Assembly: GCA_002786915.1 (NCBI GenBank)
Contig: PCUV01000057.1
Location: 1-64,000, forward strand
Source of the DNA: Comamonadaceae bacterium CG12_big_fil_rev_8_21_14_0_65_59_15
GTDB taxonomy: Bacteria; Pseudomonadota; Gammaproteobacteria; Burkholderiales; Burkholderiaceae_C
Length of the DNA stretch: 64,000 nucleotides
Direction of reading: 5' to 3'
Part shown: positions 1 to 7,562 of the stretch, piece after piece
Layout: each line of letters opens with the position of its first letter
Position numbering within the stretch: position 1 is the stretch's first letter
Notes under the pieces: model-generated
The model's database searches: none
The model's input: the letters and a program-made list of their open reading frames with translations, nothing else
What the model was told of the DNA's origin: nothing
Program-made: the position numbers and the translations under genes

Positions 1-81
1 AAAGACTTCAAGCAGCTCTCGCACCAGTTCAGCGTGTGAGAACAGGAATTTGTAGCCGGTGTCATGCAGGTGGTGGGGCAT
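1..81 (-). CDS. Rpn/YhgA-like recombination-promoting nuclease, N-terminal fragment (cut by window edge)
   Basis: Only the first 27 codons lie in the window; the gene continues past the left edge. The start is an ATG at 81 and the peptide begins MPHHLHDTGYKFLFSH. This is the usual opening of Rpn-family (YhgA-like transposase) PD-(D/E)XK nucleases, where a D-x-x-x-K-x-L-F stretch precedes the nuclease core. Family members promote RecA-independent recombination and are abundant, often decayed, mobile-type genes. It lies downstream of the MNT gene on the same strand. A second Rpn fragment lies upstream at 962-1222, so this locus held at least two copies. Identification rests on a short stretch. 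Confidence 0.55.
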   Translation of the reverse strand, partial: MPHHLHDTGYKFLFSHAELVRELLEVF

Positions 82-160
82 CAGATGATTTTAGGGGCGA
101 CGATCGTTCAGTTTGAACGGTCAGTTCATGTTGTGCGCGGGTGTTTGTGGGCCTTCCAGA

Positions 161-517
161 TCAACCAGATGGCGCACTGTCAACATGTGCTGCTTGCTGC
201 ACCACCACTTTGTCTTTGGCAATGATCTGGCAAAACGCGTCGCTGGTGCTGGCCCGGTCCACCACATCAACGCGAATCGGTAGGTTTGAAGTGGCAAACG
301 CATCGGTGATGGCGGCCATTTGTTCAAGTGACAGGGGGTGCTGGGTGATCAAGGCCAGGTCCAGGTCGGAATAGGGTTTGGCGGTGTGTCTGGCGCGCGA
401 ACCAAATGCCCACACCTCAATGCCAGGGACTTGCTCGTGCAGAATGCGTGCCACCTCAACCCAATCGCGCGCGTCAATGTCAATGGCGGGTAACCCGCCC
501 TGATTTGGCATGGTCAT
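161..517 (-). CDS. MNT-type nucleotidyltransferase domain protein (antitoxin of HEPN/MNT pair)
   Basis: A 118-residue minimal nucleotidyltransferase. The pol-beta signature G-S-R-A-R followed by S-D-L-D-L is near residues 39-54 and supplies the two metal-binding aspartates. In HEPN/MNT systems this protein modifies (AMPylates) or masks the HEPN toxin. Its ATG shares one base with the HEPN stop codon (TGATG at about 515-519), so the two are translationally coupled, toxin gene first. The C-terminal tail of about 15 residues has no clear role. Function is inferred from the family; the motif and gene order are seen directly. Confidence 0.85.
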   Translation of the reverse strand: MTMPNQGGLPAIDIDARDWVEVARILHEQVPGIEVWAFGSRARHTAKPYSDLDLALITQHPLSLEQMAAITDAFATSNLPIRVDVVDRASTSDAFCQIIAKDKVVVQQAAHVDSAPSG

Positions 518-951
518 CAGAAAGTGTTGGCCTGGCTGCGGCGGGTGAGCTCATCAAACAGGCTGCGCGCCTCTGCCAGAAACCCGGGTGCCACGGCAAA
601 CACCGCCTCGGCCTTGGATACGTCGTAGGTGTGGCTGCTGTCGGTGCGGGCCTGACGGTAGGTTTGCCATTGCCGCCAGTCTGAGCGCAACAGGGCGCGT
701 TCGTTTCCCAGCCTGATCAGGTTCTGAAACGTGCTGACGTCAATTGCTGTGGGGTTGGGCTCGGTGGCTTCCAGATAGCGCTTGAGCATTTTCCAGCTCA
801 GCTCATAAGTGAACTCAAAGCACTGGATGACCGAGTTGCGAAGCTGCTCGCGCAAACCTGGGTCCGCCATGGCTGCAGGCGAGTTGGCGTACGCCAAACT
901 CTTGTCAAGCTGAGCAATCGCGTTGCCCAAGGCAGTGAAGTCGATTGTCAC
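517..951 (-). CDS. HEPN domain protein, HI0074-type nucleotidyltransferase substrate-binding protein (toxin)
   Basis: A 144-residue all-helical protein of the HI0074/HEPN family. It contains the family pattern C-F-E-F-T-Y-E-L-S-W-K near residue 44 and an R-x4-H motif (RTDSSH) near residue 103, which in active HEPN toxins forms the RNase site. It is transcribed just ahead of the MNT gene with a one-base overlap, the classical two-gene HEPN/MNT arrangement. The RNase-type motif suggests an active toxin rather than a pure substrate-binding subunit, but that is inference. Confidence 0.85.
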   Translation of the reverse strand: MTIDFTALGNAIAQLDKSLAYANSPAAMADPGLREQLRNSVIQCFEFTYELSWKMLKRYLEATEPNPTAIDVSTFQNLIRLGNERALLRSDWRQWQTYRQARTDSSHTYDVSKAEAVFAVAPGFLAEARSLFDELTRRSQANTF

Positions 952-961
952 GGCTGCCCCA

Positions 962-1222
962 TTAATGGAATGGTTTGTAGCGCCAAGCCGTCAACCTGTT
1001 GGCTCGCCATTTGTCGATGTTTTCTTCCAGCATGGCACTTCCTTTGAGTAGATCGTCAACCGGAGGCATCGTCAGGCCAGGCATTTTGCTGTTGATGCGG
1101 TATTGCATCCATTGCATGACGGCGCGGTCGATGCTTTGTTTGAGTGGCGATTTTGCCACCGCCTGGCCCAGACTGCGTATGGCTCGCCAGCGCGTTACGC
1201 CTATTGCCAGACAGCGGAACAT
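962..1222 (-). pseudogene. C-terminal remnant of an Rpn/YhgA-like nuclease
   Basis: An 86-codon frame whose second half (W-M-Q-Y-R-I ... M-P-G-L-T-M-P-P-V-D-D-L ... S-A-M-L-E-E-N-I-D-K-W) matches what I recall of the C-terminal region of Rpn-family proteins: a W-x-x-R segment, a P-G-x-x-x-P-x-V-x-D-L stretch, then an M-L-x-E-x-x-x-x-W helix. The nuclease core is missing, and an in-frame stop lies four codons above the first ATG. It therefore looks like the tail of a broken copy rather than a working gene. It ends 10 bases before the HEPN start. Alternatively it is a small unknown protein. Confidence 0.45.
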
Positions 1223-1354
1223 GCGCAGTGCTCAATGTAGCCAGTGGCCAGTGGCGATAGGCTGGCTCCCGGTGTCGCAGCCGCTTGCCTTGCGTTTCAT
1301 TGTGTGTTTGAATCCTGCTCGGGATTTTTCTTTCCACTTCAACAAGGGATACTT

Positions 1355-1735
1355 ATGAGCAAGCTTTTGACACTTTTGGGGTTGAGTCTGTCATTTTCCA
1401 TGGGCAGCGCGTTCGCTGCTGCATCTGCACCCGCTGCCAAAACCGCCCAACAGGGCAAAATGGCCACCTGCAACAAGGGCGCCGGGGACAAGAAGGGTGA
1501 CGAACGCAAGGCGTTCATGAAAGAGTGCCTCAGTGCCAAACCCGCTGCTGACGCTGCGGCCAAGCCCGCTGCTGCTGAAAAGCCCGTTGCTGCCGAAAAG
1601 CCTGCGGCCGCTTCGGATAAAAAGACCGCCCAGCAAGAAAAAATGAAAACCTGCAACAAAGACGCCAAAGACAAGGCGCTCAAGGGCGACGCGCGCAAGG
1701 CGTTCATGAAAGAGTGCCTGAGCAACAAGGGTTAA
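1355..1735 (+). CDS. PsiF-repeat secreted protein
   Basis: A 126-residue periplasmic protein. Residues 1-22 form a Sec signal peptide ending S-A-F-A-A-A. Two PsiF repeats follow, each of the form A-Q-Q-x-K-M-x-T-C-N-K then R-K-A-F-M-K-E-C-L-S, near residues 32-62 and 90-123. They are separated by an Ala/Lys/Pro-rich linker of degenerate A-A-E-K-P units. Each repeat carries two cysteines that could pair. PsiF of E. coli is phosphate-starvation inducible and of unknown function. The frame is open further upstream, but the ATG at 1355 gives a proper signal peptide with an A-A-G-G-G ribosome-binding site (1343-1347) eight bases before it. A strong terminator follows at 1762. Confidence 0.85.
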   Translation: MSKLLTLLGLSLSFSMGSAFAAASAPAAKTAQQGKMATCNKGAGDKKGDERKAFMKECLSAKPAADAAAKPAAAEKPVAAEKPAAASDKKTAQQEKMKTCNKDAKDKALKGDARKAFMKECLSNKG

Positions 1736-1761
1736 TTCGCCGATCTGTTCTTTTTCTGCAA

Positions 1762-1800
1762 AAAACCCCGCCTGGTGCGCCAGCGCGGGGTTTTCTTTTG
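1762..1800 (+). terminator. Rho-independent terminator after the PsiF-repeat gene
   Basis: AAAACCCCGC at 1762-1771 pairs with GCGGGGTTTT at 1785-1794, with a small internal CTGG/CCAG hairpin in the loop and further T residues to 1799. The A-run on one side and T-run on the other would let it work in both directions. It ends only three bases before the ATG of the next gene. Confidence 0.85.
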
Positions 1801-1802
1801 GC

Positions 1803-2825
1803 ATGATCGGGCCTATGCAGACCCGACACCACCTGTTGCCTTCACTGAGCTGCGTTATTCCGGCTTACAACGAAGCGCGTAACCTGCCGTCTTTGGTGGC
1901 CGATGTGCTGCGCACTTTGTCGACGCTGGCGCAGCAGTTGGAGCTGATTGTGGTGGACGACGGCAGTCGCGACGACACCGCCACCGTCATGCACGCGCTG
2001 TGCCAGCAGTACCCGCAACTGGTGTACCTGAAGCTGTCGCGCAATTTCGGCAAAGAGCCCGCGCTGACCGCCGGCCTGGATGCCGCACAGGGCGACGTGG
2101 TGGTGCTGATGGACGGTGACGGCCAGCACCCGGTGTCACTGGTGCCCGACATGCTGGCCAAGTGGCGCGCCGGTGCCGACGTGGTCTATGCCATCCGCCG
2201 CACGCGCAACGACCAGTCCAATCTGCAAATCACCCTGACGGGCTGGTTTTACAAGCTGGTGAACCTGGGCAACCGGGTCAAGATACCGGCCAACGCGGGC
2301 GACTTTCGCCTGATGGACCGCCAGGTGGTGGAAGCGCTGAAACGGCTGACCGAGCGCAACCGCTTCATGAAGGGCTTGTACGCCTGGGTGGGTTTCAACA
2401 GCACCGCGATTGATTACGAACCCTTGCCGCGCATGGACGGCAAAAGCAATTTTGGCCTGCGTGGCTCCTTGTCGCTGGCGTTCACCGGCATTCTGGCGTT
2501 TTCCATTGCGCCGCTGCGCGCTTTGACCATCACCGGTTTCATGCTGTCGGTCATCGCGCTGGGCTACGGGCTGTGGGTGGTGGGTGAGTATTTCATCCTT
2601 GGCATCAACGTGCCGGGCTATGCCACCATCGTGGTCGGCATGATGTTTTTCAGCGGCATCCAGCTGATGTCCATCGGCATCCTGTCGGAATACGTCGGGC
2701 GCATCTATGAAGAGGTGAAGCAGCGGCCTAATTACCTGGTCAGTCAGCGCGTCGGGGCTGGGCTGGCCAACACCGACGACACAGCACCTGAGGGCGCAAG
2801 GCCGTCTGGTCTGACACCCGCGTGA
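1803..2825 (+). CDS. GT2 family polyprenyl-phosphate glycosyltransferase (GtrB/ArnC/FlmF2-like)
   Basis: A 340-residue inverting glycosyltransferase that would move a sugar from a nucleotide donor to undecaprenyl phosphate on the inner face of the membrane. The GT-A fold motifs are clear: C-V-I-P-A-Y-N-E near residue 17, V-D-D-G-S near 51 and D-G-D-G-Q-H-P near 104 for metal and nucleotide binding. Two membrane spans near 235-255 and 268-292 are typical of GtrB/DPM1-like enzymes. It overlaps the GtrA gene by four bases. With the deacetylase and ArnT-like genes opposite, the sugar is more likely a (N-acetyl)hexosamine for lipid A than an O-antigen glucose. A start at 1815 is possible. Confidence 0.9.
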   Translation: MIGPMQTRHHLLPSLSCVIPAYNEARNLPSLVADVLRTLSTLAQQLELIVVDDGSRDDTATVMHALCQQYPQLVYLKLSRNFGKEPALTAGLDAAQGDVVVLMDGDGQHPVSLVPDMLAKWRAGADVVYAIRRTRNDQSNLQITLTGWFYKLVNLGNRVKIPANAGDFRLMDRQVVEALKRLTERNRFMKGLYAWVGFNSTAIDYEPLPRMDGKSNFGLRGSLSLAFTGILAFSIAPLRALTITGFMLSVIALGYGLWVVGEYFILGINVPGYATIVVGMMFFSGIQLMSIGILSEYVGRIYEEVKQRPNYLVSQRVGAGLANTDDTAPEGARPSGLTPA

Positions 2826-3190
2826 GTGCCTCCACCTTCTTTTTTTTGGCCGTCGGCGGCGCTGCTGCATTGACACACATGACCGTTTTTGCGCTGGCAC
2901 AGCACACCCTTTGGCCCGAACTGGCGAACGCGCTGGGCTTTGTGGTGGCGTTTTTTGTCAGCTTTGGCGGCCACCGCTGTCTGAGCTTCAGGGACGCTGG
3001 CACCACCGTGGCCACCAGTTTTCAGCGTTTTGTGGTGACTGCGCTGGTCGGTTTTGCCAGCAACGAAATCGTCTTTGTGGTGGTGCTGCGCTGGCTGCGC
3101 ATGCCGTCGCTGCTGGCGCTATTTGTGGCCCTGGTCTTTGCAGCCGGGCAAACTTTTGTGCTCAGCCGCTTCTGGGCGTTTCGTCGCTGA
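2822..3190 (+). CDS. GtrA-like small membrane protein (lipid-linked sugar flippase candidate)
   Basis: A 122-residue protein with four hydrophobic segments, ending in S-R-F-W-A-F-R-R. The length, the F-x-x-V-G-G-x-A-A segment near the N terminus and the conserved F-x-x-x-R-x-W-x-F-x tail are those of the GtrA family (PF04138), thought to flip undecaprenyl-phosphate sugars. The GTG start overlaps the GtrB stop codon (GTGA), so the pair is translationally coupled. Its last 72 bases overlap, on the opposite strand, the end of the ArnT-like gene. Confidence 0.88.
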   Translation: MSASTFFFLAVGGAAALTHMTVFALAQHTLWPELANALGFVVAFFVSFGGHRCLSFRDAGTTVATSFQRFVVTALVGFASNEIVFVVVLRWLRMPSLLALFVALVFAAGQTFVLSRFWAFRR

Positions 3191-4738
3191 GGCATCCGCC
3201 AGAGCGGCGCCGGAGCGGTACAACTGCCAACCGGCACCTTTGAAAAACAGCGCCCAACCCGGCAGGCCACGCGCCAGCGGATCATCATGCCGTGTCAAGT
3301 ACCAACTGCCGGGCAACATCCCGGCCGGACCCAATACGGCGGGCGACTGCAATGCCTGCCCAGCACCGGCGTCAAAGTCAGCGCCCTCAAACAATTCGCG
3401 CTGCCAGTCGTCACCAGCGGTGTGGCGCGCTTGCGGCCAATCGGTCAGCACGATCAGCGGCTTTTGCGACTGTAAATAAAACGGCAGGTCGTACGGATAG
3501 CCATCCGCCACATAAATGGTGTCTTTCGGTGTCGCCGCACAGGCCAGCACCACAGCTACGTCTTGCGTGCGCGAGTTGCGCGTGACTTGTCCCACCGACA
3601 AAACAATCGCCAGAGCAATGCCCACGTTGACAGCGATCAGACCGACAAACAGCCTGCGTGCCCAGGTTTTGTGGGTCACAGCGCGCTGCCAACCCAGCGC
3701 AGCGAGCAGCGCCAATGGCGGCACTACCGGCAGGATGTAGCCCACCAGTTTGGAGTTGGGGATCGAAAAGAACACCAGAATCGACAGCACCCAGGCCCAG
3801 CACAACTGCCACCACACCTGCGGAATATCCAAAGCCGTGGCACGCGTCGTACTGGTTACCCGGCGCACCTGACCCAGTGCAAAAAACACCCAAGGAAATA
3901 ACAGCAACGCCAGCGCCAGCAGATAAAACCAGTAAGGCTGCGGGTTGTTGTAGGTGGCAGCGGTGTAGCGGTTGAACTGCTGTCCGACAAACATGTAATT
4001 GAAAAAGTCGGGGTAAGTGCGCTGCGCCAATACAAACCAGGGCAGGGCCACCACAGCAAATAGCGCTAAACCACTGATCCAGGGCAGATAAAGCATTTTT
4101 TTGAACTGACGCGTCCAGATCAACCAGACCAAGATCACCAGCCCAGGCAAGGCCACACCAATCAGGCCTTTGCTGAGCATGCCCAGCGCACAGGTCAGAA
4201 AACCCAGGCGTGCCAGCGTGGCGTTGGGCCGGTCACCCGCCGTGAAGGCAAAGGCAAAAGCCCAGATCGCCAGGCTGATCCATGTGGCCACCAGCATGTC
4301 GTGGTTGATGTACTGGCCCGCCACCAGAAACGTCAGGCTGGTGCCAAGCATGACGCTGGCACGCCGGGCGATCACCTCAGAGCTGACGCTGCGCGCCGCC
4401 AGGTACAGGGTGGTCATCATCAGGCCCGCATGCAACGCCGGTACCAGGCGCAGGGACCATTCACTTACGCCAAAAACGATCAGGCTAACGGCGTCCAGCC
4501 AGTGCAGCAGAGGCGGCTTGTGAAAAAACGGCAAACCATTCAGGCGCGGCGTGAGCCAGTCGCCGCTGACCAGCATCCAGCGCCCAATTTCGCCGTAGCG
4601 GCCTTCGTCTGGCACGGCCAGCGGGCGCAAGCCTGCCAGCACCAGCAACAGCAGCCACAGCGCAGCCAGTACCAGCCAGCTTTGGCGTCGTGCAGCAGAA
4701 TTGGAGGAATTGACAGAGGTGGGAAAGATGGGCGTCAC
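3119..4738 (-). CDS. ArnT-like lipid A glycosyltransferase (GT39/PMT family)
   Basis: A 539-residue polytopic membrane enzyme that would transfer a sugar from undecaprenyl phosphate to lipid A phosphate in the periplasm. The first periplasmic loop carries the family core V-P-D-E-G-R-Y-G-E-I and, further on, F-F-H-K-P-P-L-L-H-W near residues 42-80; the D-E pair is catalytic in PMT/ArnT enzymes. About a dozen hydrophobic spans follow, and the length is normal for ArnT. The gene follows the YdjC-type deacetylase gene by 11 bases, so the two form an operon. Its 3' end overlaps gtrA by 72 bases, tail to tail. Confidence 0.9.
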   Translation of the reverse strand: MTPIFPTSVNSSNSAARRQSWLVLAALWLLLLVLAGLRPLAVPDEGRYGEIGRWMLVSGDWLTPRLNGLPFFHKPPLLHWLDAVSLIVFGVSEWSLRLVPALHAGLMMTTLYLAARSVSSEVIARRASVMLGTSLTFLVAGQYINHDMLVATWISLAIWAFAFAFTAGDRPNATLARLGFLTCALGMLSKGLIGVALPGLVILVWLIWTRQFKKMLYLPWISGLALFAVVALPWFVLAQRTYPDFFNYMFVGQQFNRYTAATYNNPQPYWFYLLALALLLFPWVFFALGQVRRVTSTTRATALDIPQVWWQLCWAWVLSILVFFSIPNSKLVGYILPVVPPLALLAALGWQRAVTHKTWARRLFVGLIAVNVGIALAIVLSVGQVTRNSRTQDVAVVLACAATPKDTIYVADGYPYDLPFYLQSQKPLIVLTDWPQARHTAGDDWQRELFEGADFDAGAGQALQSPAVLGPAGMLPGSWYLTRHDDPLARGLPGWALFFKGAGWQLYRSGAALADASATKRPEAAEHKSLPGCKDQGHK

Positions 4739-4749
4739 GGGGCGCGATT

Positions 4750-5652
4750 CTAGGGGGGTGGCTGCGGCCCTTTTTGGGACAGCCTGCGGCTAAGTACCTC
4801 GTGCCCGCGCGCCGGTCTTACCCGCGCCTGCTGCAAGGCGGCGGCAAAATCCGACCCGCTCAGGTAAGTAAACTCCTGCCAGCGCGTCGCACCCAGCGCA
4901 TCACCCGGGTCGGCCGCCAACGCCGGGTGGCACATCAGGATGCTGCCCGGCCTGACTTGCCTGAGCCAGCGCTTCATCAAACCAGCGTAACGGGACCCGT
5001 CAGCTTGAAAATCATAAATACCAAATAAGGTTCCAGAACTTGCAATACCTACGTGATCAGCTATTTTTTCAAGAGCATTTGCACCCATCGCGCTGATCAC
5101 GGCTGATTTGAAATCCAGGCCCTCCCGGGCGGCCCTTGAAATACGCACGTAAGGTTGGCGCGGCAAAGCTGCATAACGTCGGGCCAGCACCTCTACCAGC
5201 GCCTGACGGATGCCGTCAAACTGCTGCACGTGCTGATGCCCATCGACAAAATCGGGTGCGTCACCCCAATGCGACTCGAACAAATCCAGCTGGTGGTCGA
5301 TCACGCGACGGGCCTGGCCCTGATCAAAGCCGCCCAGCAAGGCTTGGCGCATGGTTCGACCCAGCGTCATCCCGTGGCCAGACGCCAGCGCAAAGTCGCT
5401 GGTCCAGTCCAGATGCAGCCCAACATCGATGCGCTCGCGCACGCCTTGCAGTAGCGCCACGTCGCGCGACCAGTGCGGCGACAGCACCATGGCGCTGGTG
5501 GCGCTGATGCGCCCACAGCGTGCCAGTTGCACGATCCCCAGCGAGGCGCTCGGGTGCACCGCAAAGTCGTCGGCGCAGACAATCAATCGGCGGATGGCGT
5601 CCTCAGCCACGTGCGCTCCAGCCGACGGGCCGCCCGCTTCGATGGGTGTCAC
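4750..5652 (-). CDS. YdjC/ChbG/HpnK-family deacetylase, NaxD-like
   Basis: A 300-residue metal-dependent carbohydrate deacetylase. Metal and catalytic motifs: A-D-D-F at 27-30, G-L-H-L-D-W near 78 and D-G-H-Q-H-V near 137; C-H-P-A occurs toward the C terminus. Members remove N-acetyl groups from chitobiose (ChbG), hopanoid intermediates (HpnK) or undecaprenyl-phosphate GalNAc (NaxD of Francisella). Being directly upstream of an ArnT-like gene argues for the NaxD role: unmasking the amine before transfer to lipid A. The stretch about 4995-5085 is clearly more A+T-rich than its surroundings although the frame is intact. Confidence 0.85.
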   Translation of the reverse strand: MTPIEAGGPSAGAHVAEDAIRRLIVCADDFAVHPSASLGIVQLARCGRISATSAMVLSPHWSRDVALLQGVRERIDVGLHLDWTSDFALASGHGMTLGRTMRQALLGGFDQGQARRVIDHQLDLFESHWGDAPDFVDGHQHVQQFDGIRQALVEVLARRYAALPRQPYVRISRAAREGLDFKSAVISAMGANALEKIADHVGIASSGTLFGIYDFQADGSRYAGLMKRWLRQVRPGSILMCHPALAADPGDALGATRWQEFTYLSGSDFAAALQQARVRPARGHEVLSRRLSQKGPQPPP

Positions 5653-5776
5653 TGCAAAAGACGTCCGGTCGCTGCAAAACGATCTTGTTCATTTGACTAG
5701 GTTACCACCCCTTGATGTGCGGATTGATACATACCGAGCTGCCATCGCGCCGCAGAAGATGCGCACAGTCGGGCCC

Positions 5777-6394
5777 TCAGGCGGTGCGCTCACTGTGTTT
5801 GAGCACCAGATCGAGCCGGTTGGCGACGCCGCAAAACATCAGGATCGACGACACATATTCCTTCACGGTATGGTCCGACAGCCCCAGTTGACGCGCAATC
5901 GCCTTGTTCGACTGGCCGCGTAACAACAGCTCCAGCACCTGCTGCAAGCGCGGTGAAAGATGACGCTGCGGGTTGTACGCCAGGTCGCTTTCCTTGACAA
6001 GGGCAGCGAGCGCGGGCGGTACATAAAAATCGCCATTCAGGATATGGGCAAAGCCGTCCAGCACCAATTCGGGCTCGGCCGTTTTTGGAATAAACCCGCG
6101 CACGCCTGCGGCCAGGGCGCTGCGAATCAGCACGTGGCTCGGGTCGGCCGAAATCAGCACCGTGCGGTCAATCCAGTGCGACGCGCACAGCGTCTGGAAC
6201 AGTTGGTGCTGTGGATCATCGGGCAAGTTGATGTCCAGAAAAATCCAGTCGGGCTCTGGCAAGCGCTGCAAAGCCAGCCGGGCCTGTTGCGCCGAATAAA
6301 CGCTTTGCACCGTGACGCCGCTGCGCGTTGCCGCCAGCAGCGCCGCCAGACCCTGGCAGGTCAGCGGATGATCATCAACAATCAGGATATTCAT
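5777..6394 (-). CDS. LuxR/NarL-family two-component response regulator
   Basis: A 205-residue response regulator. An N-terminal receiver (M-N-I-L-I-V-D-D-H-P at the start, phospho-acceptor aspartate in I-F-L-D-I-N-L-P near residue 54) is joined to a C-terminal LuxR helix-turn-helix (L-S-P-R-L-Q-Q-V ... S-N-K-A-I-A-R-Q-L-G-L-S near 143-175). The start overlaps by four bases the decayed receiver fragment 6391-6822, the layout of a former kinase-regulator operon. The kinase at 10582-12414, whose C-terminal receiver resembles that fragment, is a candidate partner. Confidence 0.9.
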   Translation of the reverse strand: MNILIVDDHPLTCQGLAALLAATRSGVTVQSVYSAQQARLALQRLPEPDWIFLDINLPDDPQHQLFQTLCASHWIDRTVLISADPSHVLIRSALAAGVRGFIPKTAEPELVLDGFAHILNGDFYVPPALAALVKESDLAYNPQRHLSPRLQQVLELLLRGQSNKAIARQLGLSDHTVKEYVSSILMFCGVANRLDLVLKHSERTA

Positions 6395-6822
6395 GCTCCA
6401 CTTTCGTCATGATGTCGTCGTTGCACAGACACCTCTGGGCCGGTTTTGAACAGCATACTCAAGGTGGCAGCCAGCACCGCCGGGTCAACCGGTTTGAACA
6501 TCACCATGTAACCGGCTTGCTCGGCCCGCGCCTGCACCGTTTGTACCAGCTCTCCGGTTTGCAAAATACCCACCGCACGCGAAAAACGGTCCTGCGGAAA
6601 GTCGAGCATCTGGATGCCGCCCATGGCCCCGGGCAAGCGAAAGTCACACCGCACGCAGTCGGGCTGCCAGTGCCTGCCACACACCTCGGTCACGTCGGCG
6701 TCACCTGTGCTGGCACGCACAAACAGGGTCTGTTCAATCGCAGGGGGGTAAGTGGGCAAAAACACAGACGGCATGTATTGAATGCAAGGATGTGACTGGA
6801 AAGTATCGGCGAAATCGGCCAC
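6391..6822 (-). pseudogene. Receiver-domain remnant of a hybrid histidine kinase
   Basis: A 143-codon frame with a GTG start. From about residue 55 it matches the second half of a receiver domain: C-D-F-R-L-P-G with the phospho-acceptor, a T-G-E switch region and F-K-P-V-D. The same motifs in the same order close the hybrid kinase at 10582-12414 (C-D-F-R-L-P-G, L-L-T-G-E, S-K-P-V-D). The first beta strand and acidic pair of the receiver, and all kinase domains, are missing; the N-terminal 50 residues look like random sequence. Best explained as the 3' stump of a deleted kinase left in front of its response regulator. A divergent stand-alone protein is less likely. Confidence 0.6.
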
Positions 6823-6827
6823 TGCTC

Positions 6828-6849
6828 ATACCCCCCATCGGAGGGGTAT
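6828..6849. promoter_or_regulatory. C-run/G-run palindrome, copy 1 (candidate operator)
   Basis: ATACCCC at 6828-6834 mirrors GGGGTAT at 6843-6849, with CCATCGGA between. The same CCCCCATCGGAGGGG core recurs at 12624-12643 near the hybrid kinase. It lies six bases upstream of the receiver-remnant frame and heads the response-regulator operon, the position of an autoregulatory site. Confidence 0.5.
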
Positions 6850-6983
6850 CCAAAGCGCGCGCACTGGCAAATAATCACACCGTCAACCACTCTAGTGACA
6901 CGTGCATTTAGATCAGCGTCACCTTTGATGTTGGTGTGTGTCGTAAAAGTTTGGGAACGACGGTGCAGGCAAAACCGACTGAT

Positions 6984-7562
6984 TCACTCGGCCTGCATGC
7001 GAACGATCGGTTCACCGCGCGCGTCATGCGCGTCGCTGCCGCGATAGCCCGCTGCAGGCAGTGGCTTGTGCGACGGCGCACGCAGGGCAATCGAGCGCGA
7101 TGTCTGGCGCCCCCCTTGGCTCGTGAGTACATGGACATAGCTGTCGCCGGGCGGCGCCATCGCCGTGACCTTCAACTGCGACGGGCCATTGGTTCTGAGG
7201 CGCCAAACGGTGGTGGCGCCGACAGGCAGCAGCAGACGCGCGCCATCACTGGTTTGTAGCCTGACCTGGGCATCGTCGCGGGTTGCTCCTTCAAACCGGA
7301 GCACCAGCTCAAAAGGTTGCCCGGCGTGCGGACGCACCGCTCGGTAATAAAGCGCAATGCCGGTGGGCCGCTTTCCCGACGGTGGCTCGGGGCCGCCCAA
7401 CCAGTCGCCGGTGCGCGCCTCTGGGGCGGCCGGTGCAAGCGGTGGCGCAGCAGCGCTTGGCTGCGCGCTGCTGGCTGCCAGTTGTATCGACTGTGCCGCA
7501 GACGGGCCGCTGGCGAGCATGACGCTTATGAGTGACGCGACCCAGATGCCCACGTTGTTCAA
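6984..7562 (-). CDS. Secreted protein of unknown function, coupled to the metalloprotease gene
   Basis: A 192-residue protein with a Sec signal peptide (hydrophobic residues 5-22, cleavage near S-A-A-Q), an Ala/Pro/Ser-rich linker to about residue 50, then a compact domain (to about 165) with short beta-like stretches such as P-F-E-L-V-L-R-F and V-W-R-L-R-T. I recognise no family. The TTG start overlaps the stop of the metalloprotease frame (TTGA), so its product is probably made together with that exported protease and could be an inhibitor, chaperone or cofactor of it. That role is inference from position only. Confidence 0.7.
   Translation of the reverse strand: MNNVGIWVASLISVMLASGPSAAQSIQLAASSAQPSAAAPPLAPAAPEARTGDWLGGPEPPSGKRPTGIALYYRAVRPHAGQPFELVLRFEGATRDDAQVRLQTSDGARLLLPVGATTVWRLRTNGPSQLKVTAMAPPGDSYVHVLTSQGGRQTSRSIALRAPSHKPLPAAGYRGSDAHDARGEPIVRMQAE

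Noticed and set aside
1056-1337. 93-codon minus-strand frame upstream of the HEPN gene
   Set aside because: Composition is random-like, and the overlapping frame 962-1222 carries the Rpn-type motifs.
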